Below are positions 53,471-63,551 of a stretch of DNA of 64,000 nucleotides, one piece after another. Position 1 is the stretch's first letter, and each line of letters starts with the position of its first letter. This DNA is from Tenacibaculum pelagium. GTDB lineage: Bacteria; Bacteroidota; Bacteroidia; Flavobacteriales; Flavobacteriaceae. Under the pieces are notes generated by a model that saw only the letters and a program-made list of their open reading frames with translations, did no database searches and was not told the DNA's origin. The position numbers and the translations under genes were made by a program. The stretch spans positions 62,001 through 126,000 of the forward strand of contig NZ_JACGLS010000005.1 in NCBI RefSeq assembly GCF_014062345.1, given 5' to 3'.

Positions 53471-55150
53471 ATGCAAGCATTAGATTGGATTGTACTTTCG
53501 TTAACATTATTGTTTATTGTTTTATACGGAGCGTGGAAAACACGAGGAAGCAAAAATGTAGAAGAGTATATTAAAGGAGGAAATGATAGTAAATGGTGGA
53601 CAATTGGGTTGTCGGTAATGGCAACCCAAGCGAGCGCCATTACTTTTTTATCAACCCCAGGACAAGCTTTTCATAGCGGAATGGGCTTTGTTCAGTTCTA
53701 TTTCGGATTGCCAATAGCCATGGTTATTATCTGTTTAGTATTCATTCCTATTTATCATAGATTAAAAGTATATACCGCTTATGAGTATTTAGAAGGTCGT
53801 TTTGATCAGAAAACAAGAACCTTAACCGCAATTCTATTTTTAATACAAAGAGGTTTAGCAGCAGGAATCACAATTTTTGCACCAGCTATTATTTTATCAG
53901 CTGTATTAGGTTGGGATTTAATTATGCTAAATGTTATCATTGGTGTTTTAGTAATTATTTACACAGTATCTGGAGGAACCAAAGCTGTAAGTGTTACTCA
54001 AAAGCAGCAAATGGCGGTGATTTTTGCAGGTATGTTTGTAGCTTTTTATTTAATACTACAATATTTACCAGACGGAATAACGTTTACCAAAGCTTTAGAA
54101 ATTGCTGGAGCTTCTGATAAAATGCAGGTTTTAGATTTTTCTTGGGATTTAAATAATCGTTATACGGTTTGGACAGGTATTTTAGGAGGAACTTTTTTAA
54201 TGTTGTCTTATTTCGGAACAGATCAAAGTCAAGTGCAACGATACTTGTCAGGAAAATCATTAAGAGAAAGTCAGTTAGGATTAATATTTAATGGACTTTT
54301 AAAAGTACCGATGCAGTTTTTTATATTGCTAGTAGGAGTTATGGTTTTTGTATTTTATCAATTTAATACTTCACCATTAAATTTTAATCCAAAAGCACAA
54401 GAAGCAGTTGTTAGTTCTCAATATGCTTCAGAATATAAAAGCTTAGAAGCACAGCATCAACAAATAGAAAATAAAAAGAAGGATTTAATTTTCGAAGGCT
54501 TAAATGTTGAAAATAAAAAGCAGTTACAAGAGTTAAATGAGCAAGATAAATCATTAAAAGAACAAGCTAAAGCGGTTATTACTAAAGCTGATGTTCAAGT
54601 AGAAACTAATGATAAGGACTATGTTTTTATCCACTTTATATTACACAATTTACCAAAAGGTTTAATTGGTTTATTATTGGCGGTAATTTTATCGGCAGCG
54701 ATGTCATCTACAGCTTCAGAATTAAATGCGTTAGCGAGTACTACAGCAATCGATTTATACAAACGTAATGTATCTAAAGAATATTCTGATGCGCATTATG
54801 TAAAAATGTCAAAATGGTTCACTTTAGGATGGGGAGTATTAGCGATACTAGTAGCTTGTTTTGCCAATTTATTTGATAATTTAATTCAGTTGGTAAATAT
54901 TATTGGGTCCATTTTTTATGGGAATGTGTTAGGTATTTTCTTATTAGCTTTCTTTTTTAAGTTTGTAAAAGGAAATGCAGTATTTATTGCAGCAATTATC
55001 ACTCAGCTTCTTATTATTGGAGTTTGGTATTTAGATTGGTTACCTTATTTGTGGTTAAATGCTTTAGGTTGTGGATTGGTAATGGGAATAGCAATGATTA
55101 TTCAGTCATTGAATTTAAAAAATAATTATGATAGCCACCCGATCAGCTAG
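53471..55150 (+). CDS. Sodium:solute symporter (SSS family)
   Basis: A 559-residue transporter with about 13-14 membrane helices, member of the solute:sodium symporter family (PF00474). Seen are the early GGNDSKWWTIGLSVMATQASAITFLSTPG, with the unwound helix 1, and LSAAMSSTASELNALASTTAIDLYKR, with the Na+-site Ser/Thr residues. An unusual charged, coiled-coil-like loop of about 80 residues (near 310-390, e.g. LEAQHQQIENKKKDLIFEGL) splits helices. Substrate unknown. The end overlaps the GNAT gene by 23 nt. Confidence 0.9.
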   Translation: MQALDWIVLSLTLLFIVLYGAWKTRGSKNVEEYIKGGNDSKWWTIGLSVMATQASAITFLSTPGQAFHSGMGFVQFYFGLPIAMVIICLVFIPIYHRLKVYTAYEYLEGRFDQKTRTLTAILFLIQRGLAAGITIFAPAIILSAVLGWDLIMLNVIIGVLVIIYTVSGGTKAVSVTQKQQMAVIFAGMFVAFYLILQYLPDGITFTKALEIAGASDKMQVLDFSWDLNNRYTVWTGILGGTFLMLSYFGTDQSQVQRYLSGKSLRESQLGLIFNGLLKVPMQFFILLVGVMVFVFYQFNTSPLNFNPKAQEAVVSSQYASEYKSLEAQHQQIENKKKDLIFEGLNVENKKQLQELNEQDKSLKEQAKAVITKADVQVETNDKDYVFIHFILHNLPKGLIGLLLAVILSAAMSSTASELNALASTTAIDLYKRNVSKEYSDAHYVKMSKWFTLGWGVLAILVACFANLFDNLIQLVNIIGSIFYGNVLGIFLLAFFFKFVKGNAVFIAAIITQLLIIGVWYLDWLPYLWLNALGCGLVMGIAMIIQSLNLKNNYDSHPIS

Positions 55151-55586
55151 ATTAGAAGATTTACCAATTCTTTTAGACTTTGAACAAGGAGTAATAAATT
55201 TCGAGCGACCTTTCGATCCTACTTTAAAAGAAGAGAAAATATCGTATTATGATATTAAAGTAATGATTTTATCTGATGAGGTAGAAGTAATTGTTGCTGT
55301 AGAAAATAACGAGGTTATAGGTTCGGGATATGCAAGAATAGAAGAAGTAAAACCATATTTAAAGCATTCAAAACATGCCTATTTAGGTTTTATGTTTGTA
55401 AAGCCCTCGCACAGAGGAAGAGGAGTTAATAAATTGGTAATAGAGGCTCTATATTCATGGATAAAATCTAAAGGTATTACCGAGGTTCGATTAGATGTGT
55501 ATGCTGATAATCCTGGAGCTATTAAAGCTTATGAAAAAGTAGGGTTTAAAAGTCTTTTAATTAATATGCGAAAGAGTTTAAAATAA
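55128..55586 (+). CDS. GNAT family N-acetyltransferase
   Basis: A 152-residue acetyltransferase with the acetyl-CoA pyrophosphate loop PSHRGRGVNKLVIEAL (about residues 91-106), the preceding LGFMFVKP strand and the later NPGAIKAYEKVGF motif. The acceptor (amino acid, antibiotic, protein N-terminus) cannot be told. It starts within the end of the symporter gene, so the two are translationally coupled, and converges on the flavoprotein gene. Confidence 0.88.
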   Translation: MIATRSARLEDLPILLDFEQGVINFERPFDPTLKEEKISYYDIKVMILSDEVEVIVAVENNEVIGSGYARIEEVKPYLKHSKHAYLGFMFVKPSHRGRGVNKLVIEALYSWIKSKGITEVRLDVYADNPGAIKAYEKVGFKSLLINMRKSLK

Positions 55587-55591
55587 AAAAT

Positions 55592-56785
55592 TTATTCTAG
55601 TTCTAACTTATTTAGATGATTAGCAACATAAACTCCCATACTAAAACACGCTTGTAATAAATAGCCACCAGTAGGCGCATTCCAATCTAGCATTTCACCA
55701 ATACAAAAACTATTTTTAAGTTTATGAAATTCAAAATTTTCAGAAACTTCATTTAAGTTAATACCTCCAGTTGTTGAGATAGCTTCATCTATATCTGCGG
55801 CAGAAAGAATGGTTAAAGGTAAAGCTTTAATTTTTTCTGAGAGGATGTTTTTATTAGTGTATTCTTCTTTAGTTAAAAATGTTCTTAAAAGATCTATTTG
55901 AGGTGGACTTAATTTCAATACTTTTTTAAGAATATCAGTTGGTTTTTGTTGTGATTTATTTACTTTTTTAGAAACCTCTTCTTGAGTAAACATTGGTTTT
56001 AAATCTAAGTAAATAGAAGCCGTTTTGTTATTAGACAGTTGAGGTTGTATTTCTGAACTTAATGCATAAATAGCATTTCCTTCTAATCCAAATTTGGTGA
56101 TTACCAATTCTCCTTTTTGGGTTTTTGTTCCACAGGATAGGGCAATGTTTTTTAAAGGTTTTCCTTCGTTTCTATCAATAAAATCTTTCTTCCAATTTAT
56201 TTCATATGCGCAATTAGCAGGAAGAAAAGGAAGTGTTTTTATTCCTTTATTATTAAAAGTATTTAACCAAGCACCATCAGAACCTGTAATTTTCCAACTA
56301 GTACCTCCCATACAGAAAATTGTATAATCAGGGTTTACTCTTTTACTGTTTTCAAAAATAAATTCATAATCATTTTCCCAGCCTTTCCATTCGTGGTTAT
56401 ATTCAAATTGAATGTTTTTATCGATTAATACTTGCTTTATCTTGTTAAGAACTTCAATAGGTTTATTTCCTTTTTCAGGATAAACTCTATTACTACTTCC
56501 AATAAAAGTTGATAAACCGATTTTATCAAGCCAATTTCTTAAATCTTCATTTGAGAAGTTTAGTAATGCTTTTTTTAGAAAATAGTCTGGAGTATATCTA
56601 GAAATCATATTCTCTATAGATTCTCCATGAGTTAGATTAAATCCTCCATCACCAGCGACTAAAAATTTTCTACCTAACGATTTCTTTTTTTCGTAAATCG
56701 TAATATCAAATTTTGTTGAATCTAAAAAGGCTGCTGCAAAGAGAGCAGCAGGACCTCCACCAATAATAGCAATTGATTTATTCAT
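55592..56785 (-). CDS. HI0933/BaiN-type flavoprotein (TIGR03862-like)
   Basis: A 397-residue FAD-dependent oxidoreductase: N-terminal dinucleotide-binding IIGGGPAALFAAAFL, GDGGFNLTHGE and the C-terminal ISTTGGINLNEVSENFE and GEMLDWNAPTGGYLLQACFSMG motifs of the HI0933 family. Relatives include BaiN-like reductases and uncharacterised proteins; the substrate is not known. It is monocistronic on the minus strand. Confidence 0.88.
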   Translation of the reverse strand: MNKSIAIIGGGPAALFAAAFLDSTKFDITIYEKKKSLGRKFLVAGDGGFNLTHGESIENMISRYTPDYFLKKALLNFSNEDLRNWLDKIGLSTFIGSSNRVYPEKGNKPIEVLNKIKQVLIDKNIQFEYNHEWKGWENDYEFIFENSKRVNPDYTIFCMGGTSWKITGSDGAWLNTFNNKGIKTLPFLPANCAYEINWKKDFIDRNEGKPLKNIALSCGTKTQKGELVITKFGLEGNAIYALSSEIQPQLSNNKTASIYLDLKPMFTQEEVSKKVNKSQQKPTDILKKVLKLSPPQIDLLRTFLTKEEYTNKNILSEKIKALPLTILSAADIDEAISTTGGINLNEVSENFEFHKLKNSFCIGEMLDWNAPTGGYLLQACFSMGVYVANHLNKLELE

Positions 56786-56830
56786 AAAACAAAATTAGTA
56801 TTTGTTTTTTTAAGATGTCTTACAAACAAG

Positions 56831-56865
56831 AAAAATCCCAAAACTTAAGTTTTGGGATTTTATAA
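56831..56865 (-). terminator. Terminator of the ceramidase-like gene
   Basis: Perfect palindrome AATCCCAAAACTTAAGTTTT (and its mate) with T-run on the minus strand, 20 nt past the stop of the ceramidase-like gene. Confidence 0.85.
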
Positions 56866-56881
56866 AAAATGTTTGTTAATT

Positions 56882-59161
56882 TTATTTTTTCATAATAGAA
56901 GAAGTCATTACGTCTCCGTTTTCGTAAGTTACTTTTAATAAATAAACACCTGAATTTCCTTTTATGTTAATTGAATTGTAGCGATTCTTAGAGATTGTTC
57001 CTCTTTTTACTATTTGTCCTAACATATTAGTAATTGTATAGCTTCCTTTAAAAGATTTCGTATTAATGATATTTACTAAACCTTGAGTGGGATTAGGATA
57101 TACATTAACATTCGTATCAATAAGATCATTTTCTTCCTCATTATTATTAACACCTCTGGCTGCAGAAGCATTTACATAAAATGTTTTACTGGTTCCGCTA
57201 TAAGAATTAATACTTCCGTTCCAACCGTTTTTCCATTTACCATTATGCACAATTCTATAATAACCACTTTCTACATCAGAAGTAATTTTAAATTGAATGA
57301 TGATTTTTGATGCTGAAACACCATCTCTATTCCAAATCATTTTAGTGTTAGTATCTCTATCCTGGAATTTGGTTAACCATGAGTTCCCAACTTTTTTCTG
57401 TACAGTAAAATAAGTACTATTTGTTTTTGGATCGTTATTAGGGTGCGCTCCCCAAAAAGTAACTTCGGCAGTCGCACCAGTATTATAAGAACTATTGGTG
57501 TTTGAATGAACGCTACCAAAACTTTTAAACCAAGGTTTATCATCAAAAAGAATATTTACAGTTTTATCTCCGCCTATATATGATTTTTGAGGTGGAGTAG
57601 GAGCTGCATTTGGCCAAGGGTTTACATTAGGATTTACTAATTTATTAGCTAATCTTTCAAATTCTTGACGGTAAGCAGCTAATGTCCAAGGTCCGAATTG
57701 TGTACTTGCACCTTCATATTGTTGAGAAGCATATTCTTCACGTGTAGTAACGTATCCACAATAAGCATCTGAATATCCAGCTAAAACTGTGTGTGTTATG
57801 CCGGTATTAGTATTTTCAGCAACCGTAGCTCTAACTCTTCTACCAGACATTACAGTAAATTCGGCAGGAGCAGCTAAAACTCCTAACTGACCAATTTTTA
57901 AAATACTTGTAGGTAGTATTTTGGGTGTTTGTGGATCATTATCATTTGAACCAACATAGAATAATGGATCAATAGGTTTTTCCATATGACATTGATCAAT
58001 TGCTGGACCAGAATTAGGGTCAGATCTTGTTTCACCTTCTCTTCCAATTCCACTTCTACCATCTTCTGCACCCGCTCTAAATGAGATTCCCAAAGCGGCT
58101 TTACATGTATGACGGATAACTCCATCAGTAAATTTTGAAGCAATTTCTATATTAGAAAAATCACTATATCTAGATACGGCTTTTACAGAACCAATTAATT
58201 GTTGGGTTGCGCTGTTATATAATTGAATAGCTTTGTTGTATTGACGATCTCCAATAATTTCCATACTTTCTTCTTCATTGTTTCCTGGTCCTGTGGCATC
58301 AGATGTATAATCGTTTGCAGCTGGTTGATTTAAGTTAGGAGACATATCTCCAGGGTTTGTATTAGCAAAAGCAGCTACAAAAGTAAAATCGCTCTCTCCG
58401 TAAGAAGATTGTTTCATGCGTTCAAATTTTAAAGAAGCATACCCTTTACTATCACCACTTGCATATTTATATTTTTTTGTTAAGCTTGTAGGGTGTACTC
58501 CAAACCAAGAAATCATACCTACTTCAGTATTTCCTTGTATAAATTTTAAGACGGTCATTTCATCATCAATATTTGTATAATCGTTAGCATCACTATTTAA
58601 GTTGTATGCCACTAAAGAACGATTGATACTTGCATTGGTTAATGATCCAGTATTATAGTAAATTCTTCCAGGAGTCAAATTTTCATGCGCTTTTTTTATT
58701 GCTTCGAAAATTCCGTTTACTAAAATATCAAAGTTTGTTTTGTAAAATCCACCTGTAGATGTATTGTATAATCCGTAATGAGAATATCCACCAGGAGAAA
58801 CATGTGTATGTGTAGCACTAATAACAACGTTGGTGTCTGTGTAAGTACTTCCGTATTGGTTATTCAATTTTTCAAGCACAGCAAGGTTTACTGATTGAAA
58901 CGTTGCTCCTTTGTCTATAGAAACAAATACTACAGGATTTCCGTTAGGTTCTTTTATAATATATGCTCTTGCATATTGTCGATCTTTAATTCCACCGTTT
59001 TTAAAAAAAGGATCACCATAGCCAAAGAAGGCACTTTCTGCTATTTGGCCTGTAATATCAGAGATTCCAACTCCAATATCATAATTGTTGTTTTGAGCTG
59101 TAATAATTTGTAATAGAAAAAATAAAAATACAATTAAGAAGGGTTTTTTAGTATTACTCAT
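56882..59161 (-). CDS. Secreted neutral/alkaline ceramidase-like protein with T9SS sorting domain
   Basis: A 759-residue secreted protein. A signal peptide (about residues 1-22) is followed by a neutral/alkaline ceramidase N-terminal domain (about 25-480; metal motif SATHTHVSPGGYSHYGLY), a C-terminal beta domain (about 530-665, typical of ceramidase C-terminal domains) and a T9SS type A sorting domain (VYPNPTQGLVNI to the end, about 685-759). It should be exported by the type IX system and attached to or released from the cell. It likely hydrolyses sphingolipid amides. Homologues exist as solitary genes; no lipid-use genes lie near. Confidence 0.9.
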   Translation of the reverse strand: MSNTKKPFLIVFLFFLLQIITAQNNNYDIGVGISDITGQIAESAFFGYGDPFFKNGGIKDRQYARAYIIKEPNGNPVVFVSIDKGATFQSVNLAVLEKLNNQYGSTYTDTNVVISATHTHVSPGGYSHYGLYNTSTGGFYKTNFDILVNGIFEAIKKAHENLTPGRIYYNTGSLTNASINRSLVAYNLNSDANDYTNIDDEMTVLKFIQGNTEVGMISWFGVHPTSLTKKYKYASGDSKGYASLKFERMKQSSYGESDFTFVAAFANTNPGDMSPNLNQPAANDYTSDATGPGNNEEESMEIIGDRQYNKAIQLYNSATQQLIGSVKAVSRYSDFSNIEIASKFTDGVIRHTCKAALGISFRAGAEDGRSGIGREGETRSDPNSGPAIDQCHMEKPIDPLFYVGSNDNDPQTPKILPTSILKIGQLGVLAAPAEFTVMSGRRVRATVAENTNTGITHTVLAGYSDAYCGYVTTREEYASQQYEGASTQFGPWTLAAYRQEFERLANKLVNPNVNPWPNAAPTPPQKSYIGGDKTVNILFDDKPWFKSFGSVHSNTNSSYNTGATAEVTFWGAHPNNDPKTNSTYFTVQKKVGNSWLTKFQDRDTNTKMIWNRDGVSASKIIIQFKITSDVESGYYRIVHNGKWKNGWNGSINSYSGTSKTFYVNASAARGVNNNEEENDLIDTNVNVYPNPTQGLVNIINTKSFKGSYTITNMLGQIVKRGTISKNRYNSINIKGNSGVYLLKVTYENGDVMTSSIMKK

Positions 59162-59278
59162 AAATTAGTTTGACTTGGTTAATTATCTACTAATTTAAGG
59201 TTATATTATGTTTAGTTTAAATTTTTATTATAAATTTTACCTATATCACAATAAATTAACAATACCGTGTTTAAAAAA

Positions 59279-59312
59279 CAAAACCTCATAACAATTGTTA
59301 TGAGGTTTTATA
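59279..59312 (-). terminator. Terminator of the DUF2911 gene
   Basis: Perfect palindrome AAAACCTCATAACAA/TTGTTATGAGGTTTT, with the T-run on the minus strand, about 22 nt past the DUF2911 stop. Confidence 0.85.
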
Positions 59313-59333
59313 AAATTTATTTTAAAAAGAAGC

Positions 59334-60176
59334 TTACTTCATTTTTGCTAAAAATTCTTTATTCATTTTAACGTAATCAGCATTTCCTCTTTTTTCAGCA
59401 CCTGCTAAAGAAGCTTTAGCTGCAGTAATAGCACCTTTCTTATCTCCAGCCTTAGCTAAGATTAAAGATTGTTGACGTAAGTACCAAAATCGTGGTTGGT
59501 CTTTTGTCATATCAACAGCTTTGTTTATCCAGTTTTTTGCTTTGTTAATGTCTTTACCTCCATCTAAATAATATTTAGCTGCATTAAAATAATCGTTAGC
59601 AGATGGTCCTGCCATTACTTTAGAAATACTAGCTTCTACACCTTTATCAGTAGGAGTATTAAATTTTACACCAACGTAAGCATTTTCCCATAACATACCT
59701 AAAACAGCAGAGTTATCTGTTAAATCATCAATAGTAATAGTAAATGACTCAATTTTCATTGGCATTTTAACAACTTTAGCAGTTGTTGATAAAGCTACTT
59801 TAGAATCATCCCATTTTTGAGGAGTTCCCCAGTTTTTAGCATCAGAATAAAAAATAACTTCCCAAGAGCTTTTTCCTGGCTTAGTATATAAGGCGTAAGT
59901 ACCTTTTTTTAATTCTTTTCCATCAATAGTAACATCGTCACTAAAAGTAACTTTTGTATTTGCATTAGCTCCAGTTCTCCATACTTTTCCGTAAGGAACT
60001 AAATCTCCAAAAATTGTTCTTCCTTTCACCCCAGGACGAGAATATTCTACAGATACATCAGTTAAACCTACAGTTTGTTCTAATTTAGAAGATGGACTAG
60101 AAGCTGGTGTTTTTAATTGTGCATTAGCACCTGTTGAGATAGCTACTACAAATAAACTTAAGAGTAATTTTTTCAT
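59334..60176 (-). CDS. DUF2911 domain-containing exported protein
   Basis: A 280-residue exported protein with a signal peptide (residues 1-19, ending GANAQ). The DUF2911 beta-sandwich domain (about 22-185) has its signature VEYSRPGVKGRTIFGDLVPYGKVWRTGANANT. The C-terminal 90 residues are TPR-like helices (NKAKNWINKAVDMTKDQPRFWYLRQ). It is common in Bacteroidota, and its function is not known. Monocistronic. Confidence 0.9.
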   Translation of the reverse strand: MKKLLLSLFVVAISTGANAQLKTPASSPSSKLEQTVGLTDVSVEYSRPGVKGRTIFGDLVPYGKVWRTGANANTKVTFSDDVTIDGKELKKGTYALYTKPGKSSWEVIFYSDAKNWGTPQKWDDSKVALSTTAKVVKMPMKIESFTITIDDLTDNSAVLGMLWENAYVGVKFNTPTDKGVEASISKVMAGPSANDYFNAAKYYLDGGKDINKAKNWINKAVDMTKDQPRFWYLRQQSLILAKAGDKKGAITAAKASLAGAEKRGNADYVKMNKEFLAKMK

Positions 60177-60283
60177 GATAATAGTTTGTTTTATTTCTAA
60201 TGCTAAAATTACAAGTAATAAGATTGTTTAATGTTAACGAAAACTTAAAATAATAATCAATTTTTTAGTAGACCTTTACACAC

Positions 60284-60949
60284 ATGAAAAAATACATTTC
60301 AGAATTGATAGGAACCTTTGCTTTGGTTTTTTGTGGAACAGGAGCAATGACTGTAAATGAAGTTACCAATGGTACAGATTTAACGCATGTTGGTGTTGCA
60401 ATTACTTGGGGATTGATTGTTATGGCGATGATTTATGCTTTTGGAGAAATTTCTGGAGCACACTTTAATCCAGCAGTTACGATTGCATTTGCCTATGCTA
60501 AAAAGTTTTCTTGGAAAGAAGTTCCAAAATATATTATAGCGCAGTTTTTAGGTGCTTTGCTAGCGAGTTGTATTTTATGGATTTTATTTCCTACAAGTGA
60601 ATATTACGGAGCCACAACTCCAACAATAGAGCCTTGGCGAGCGTTTATATTAGAGTTATTACTAACGTTCTTTTTAATGTTGGTAATTATAAATGTTTCT
60701 ACAGGAAGTAAAGAAGTTGGTACCATGGCAGGAATTGCTATTGGAGGTGTAGTTCTATTAGAAGCAATGTTTGCAGGTCCAATTACAAAAGCTTCTATGA
60801 ATCCAATTCGTTCTATTGCTCCGGCTTTAGTTTCTGGTCATTTAGAGCATTTATGGCTATATATTTTAGCTCCGATACTAGGAGCTTTATTAGCAGTTAT
60901 TTCTTGTAAATTGGTAAAAGACGATAATTGCTGCGATGAAGGATGTTAG
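60284..60949 (+). CDS. Aquaporin / MIP family channel with NPI second motif
   Basis: A 221-residue channel with six helices and two half-helices. The first pore motif is canonical (HFNPAVT, Asn62-Pro63-Ala64). The second is NPI (SMNPIRS, Asn173-Pro174-Ile175-Arg176) instead of NPA, with the selectivity arginine retained. It is probably for water or small neutral solutes. The C-terminus has an unusual cysteine cluster, DDNCCDEGC. The stop overlaps the next gene by 14 nt. Confidence 0.92.
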   Translation: MKKYISELIGTFALVFCGTGAMTVNEVTNGTDLTHVGVAITWGLIVMAMIYAFGEISGAHFNPAVTIAFAYAKKFSWKEVPKYIIAQFLGALLASCILWILFPTSEYYGATTPTIEPWRAFILELLLTFFLMLVIINVSTGSKEVGTMAGIAIGGVVLLEAMFAGPITKASMNPIRSIAPALVSGHLEHLWLYILAPILGALLAVISCKLVKDDNCCDEGC

Positions 60950-61700
60950 TATTTTAGGTTGTGGTTGGTTAGGAAAACCATTAGCTGAATTTTTGATAAA
61001 AAAAAGTTTTGCAGTAAAAGGTTCTACAACTTCTTTAAATAAATTAGAAGATTTAAAATCAGTAAATATTTCTCCTTTTTTAGTTGATATTTTTTCGAAT
61101 AAAAACTTTGAGGAGTTTCTCTCTACTGAAATTTTAATCATTGCAATTACTTCAAAAGATCTTGAAGCGTTTAAAAGTCTGGTTTCTCAAATAGAGAAAT
61201 CATCAATTAAAAAAGTGATTTTTATAAGTTCTACTTCTGTATATCCTAGTTTGAATAAAGAAATGACTGAAGAAGATATAACGATAAATTCCCCTTTAAT
61301 ACAAATTGAAAATGAGTTTAAAAGCAATCAGAGTTTTAAGACAACAATTATTCGTTTTGCTGGATTATTAGGAGAAAATAGAAATCCAGCTAATTGGTTT
61401 GAAGGTAGAAAAATACCACAACCAAACGGATTTGTAAATATGATTTATAGAGAAGATTGTATTGAGGTAATTTACCAAATAATACAACAAGATGTTTTTG
61501 GTGAAGTTTTTAATGCTTGTTCAAATCATCATCCAACACGAAAAGAGTTTTATACCAACGCTAAAAAGAGAGCGAATAAAGAAAAACCAATTTTTGACGA
61601 TTCTCAACCCTTAAAGTATAAAATTATAAATTCTGATAAGCTACAAAAACGATTGAGTTACACTTTTAAGTTTGATGATTTGTTGACAGATAAAAATTAA
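60936..61700 (+). CDS. NAD(P)-binding epimerase-like protein (YeeZ-like)
   Basis: A 254-residue Rossmann-fold protein: glycine-rich ILGCGWLGKPLAEFL (residues 5-19), the VIFISSTSVYP strand and an RFAGLLGENRNP motif, as in the atypical SDR YeeZ-type group. The catalytic YxxxK of true SDRs is not evident, so dehydrogenase activity is doubtful. Its start lies within the end of the aquaporin gene, so the two are co-translated. The stop overlaps the opposite-strand small membrane gene by 4 nt. Confidence 0.82.
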   Translation: MKDVSILGCGWLGKPLAEFLIKKSFAVKGSTTSLNKLEDLKSVNISPFLVDIFSNKNFEEFLSTEILIIAITSKDLEAFKSLVSQIEKSSIKKVIFISSTSVYPSLNKEMTEEDITINSPLIQIENEFKSNQSFKTTIIRFAGLLGENRNPANWFEGRKIPQPNGFVNMIYREDCIEVIYQIIQQDVFGEVFNACSNHHPTRKEFYTNAKKRANKEKPIFDDSQPLKYKIINSDKLQKRLSYTFKFDDLLTDKN

Positions 61701-61894
61701 AGTAGATTGAATAATTGTTTAAAGACTAAGAAAATCCCAACAATAATTAAAGTTAGAACTCCAAAATAAGATTGACCTCTACCAGCAATCCAGGTATCTA
61801 TTTTAAAATTTCCTTTTTTATACTCATTATAAAAATAATATAAACCATAAATAGATAAGCTAAGTCCGAGTAATATTTTTAATATAATAATCAT
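61697..61894 (-). CDS. Small two-helix membrane protein downstream of gldG
   Basis: A 65-residue protein with two membrane helices (about residues 3-21 and 45-62) joined by a basic loop (NEYKKGNFKIDTWIAGRG). It starts 17 nt after gldG and is likely transcribed with it. Not recognised. The name of a gliding gene would be unsupported. Confidence 0.65.
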   Translation of the reverse strand: MIIILKILLGLSLSIYGLYYFYNEYKKGNFKIDTWIAGRGQSYFGVLTLIIVGIFLVFKQLFNLL

Positions 61895-61910
61895 AATTCT
61901 GTTGGTACCT

Positions 61911-63551
61911 TTAAGAATACTTCCTCTTTCTCAAATAATTAAATACAAAACCAAATAAGGCTAATAAACTTAGTGGTACCCCAATATTAATGAATTGCCA
62001 AAAACGTTTTTTAGTGTAGGCTTTCTGCTTATCTAAAAGATTAATTTGTATGGTTTTATTACGTAACTGAATCAAACCAGAATCATCTAATAAATAATCA
62101 ATAGTGTTGATTAAAAAATCTTTATTTCCAAATTGTTGACCTGTCCATTTATCTAACGATAAATCATGAGGTTTTCCTTTTAAAATTTGATTTTTACCAA
62201 GATCACCATCAGCAATTACCACCATTTTATTCGAATTGCTTTCAGATTTAAATAGAGATGTTTGGAATGGTTTAACTCTGTTTTTATAAGCTGAGTTAAA
62301 ATCACCTTCTAATAGAACAGCTAGTAGTTGTGGTCCGCTAGCATAGTCATTTTGTTTTGGTTCTTTAGCAATATCTTGTAGTTCTACAAAAGTTGGAGTT
62401 CCCACTTTTTTTGTTAATACAGAAGTTATTAATAAAGGCGTTTTTTTTATAGGATTCTTTAAAGTGTCAATCTGAGTGGTAAAACGAAAACGTACTGGAT
62501 TTACGTTTTTAGTAATCGGATGATTTGGATTTTCGTTTGTTAAAGGATGGTAAAACCAATTTAAATGTTGAAACTGCGCTTGATTTCCGGTATTACCCGT
62601 TGCTAAAGGAATTTTAGCACTGTATAAGTCTTGAATTAAATGATTGTTAACACGAACACCGTAACTAAATAATAAGTCAGTTAAATTTAAATCACGAGGA
62701 AAAGCTAGCATTTTACCTTCGTTATACAAACTATCAGTATCAGCATAATTATTATCAATCATCCACAAGCTTTTACCACCATTAGTAATAAATTGATCTA
62801 AAGTGAACTTTTCTTGCTCAGTAAAACGTTCAGTAGGTTTAGCGATAATGGCTAAATCATATTTTGTTAAATCCTTTAATGTTTTCTGAGGGTTACTAGT
62901 AACGCTATCTAAGGTAAATTTTGCTAAACGGTACTTTTTACCAACTTCACTTAAAAGACTGTATAAATAAATATCTTCAAGTTCTCCATTACCAGAAATT
63001 ACAGCAATTTTCTGTTTTTCTTTTTGGGTGATGTTATGCAAAGCATTTGCAAATGAGAATTCTAATTTTTCAATAGCATTTTGTAATTGTGCTTCTTGGG
63101 TTTTTGCTACTGAATTTGGTAATAAAGAAACTAACTCAACTTGTTTTCCAGAAATAATTTCTGCCCAAGGAAAAATAATTGCTTCTGATAGTTTTCCATC
63201 TTCTTCAACAGTTAATTGACTTGGTAACATTCCACGTTTTACTAATCGTTCACGAATGTTATCAGGATTAATAAAACGAAATCTGATATTTGAGTTTTCA
63301 GCTTTTAATTCTTCTAAAAACTGACGTGTTTCTATTTGTAATCTTTTAAATTCAGCAGGAAAATCTCCTTCTAGATATACATTGATAAAAATATTGTCAT
63401 CTAGTTTACTTAATAAGTTGGTGCTTACTTCAGAAATGGTATAACGTTTATCTTTCGTTAAGTCAAAACGTTTGTGAACTGAGTTAGCTAGATAATTGAC
63501 TAATAATATACCTATAAAAACAAATGCGATGTGTTGTAACTTCTTATTCAT
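61911..63551 (-). CDS. gldG: Gliding-motility ABC transporter substrate-binding protein GldG
   Basis: A 546-residue component of the GldA-GldF-GldG complex, needed for gliding in Flavobacterium johnsoniae. One membrane helix near the N-terminus (about residues 8-24) is followed by the large extracytoplasmic domain (SEVSTNLLSKLDDNIFINVYLEGDFPAEFKRL, then KIAVISGNGELEDIYLYSLL and KSLWMIDNNYADTDS), and a second membrane helix ends the protein (about 520-540). Length and topology match GldG. It overlaps gldF by 8 nt. Confidence 0.95.
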   Translation of the reverse strand: MNKKLQHIAFVFIGILLVNYLANSVHKRFDLTKDKRYTISEVSTNLLSKLDDNIFINVYLEGDFPAEFKRLQIETRQFLEELKAENSNIRFRFINPDNIRERLVKRGMLPSQLTVEEDGKLSEAIIFPWAEIISGKQVELVSLLPNSVAKTQEAQLQNAIEKLEFSFANALHNITQKEKQKIAVISGNGELEDIYLYSLLSEVGKKYRLAKFTLDSVTSNPQKTLKDLTKYDLAIIAKPTERFTEQEKFTLDQFITNGGKSLWMIDNNYADTDSLYNEGKMLAFPRDLNLTDLLFSYGVRVNNHLIQDLYSAKIPLATGNTGNQAQFQHLNWFYHPLTNENPNHPITKNVNPVRFRFTTQIDTLKNPIKKTPLLITSVLTKKVGTPTFVELQDIAKEPKQNDYASGPQLLAVLLEGDFNSAYKNRVKPFQTSLFKSESNSNKMVVIADGDLGKNQILKGKPHDLSLDKWTGQQFGNKDFLINTIDYLLDDSGLIQLRNKTIQINLLDKQKAYTKKRFWQFINIGVPLSLLALFGFVFNYLRKRKYS

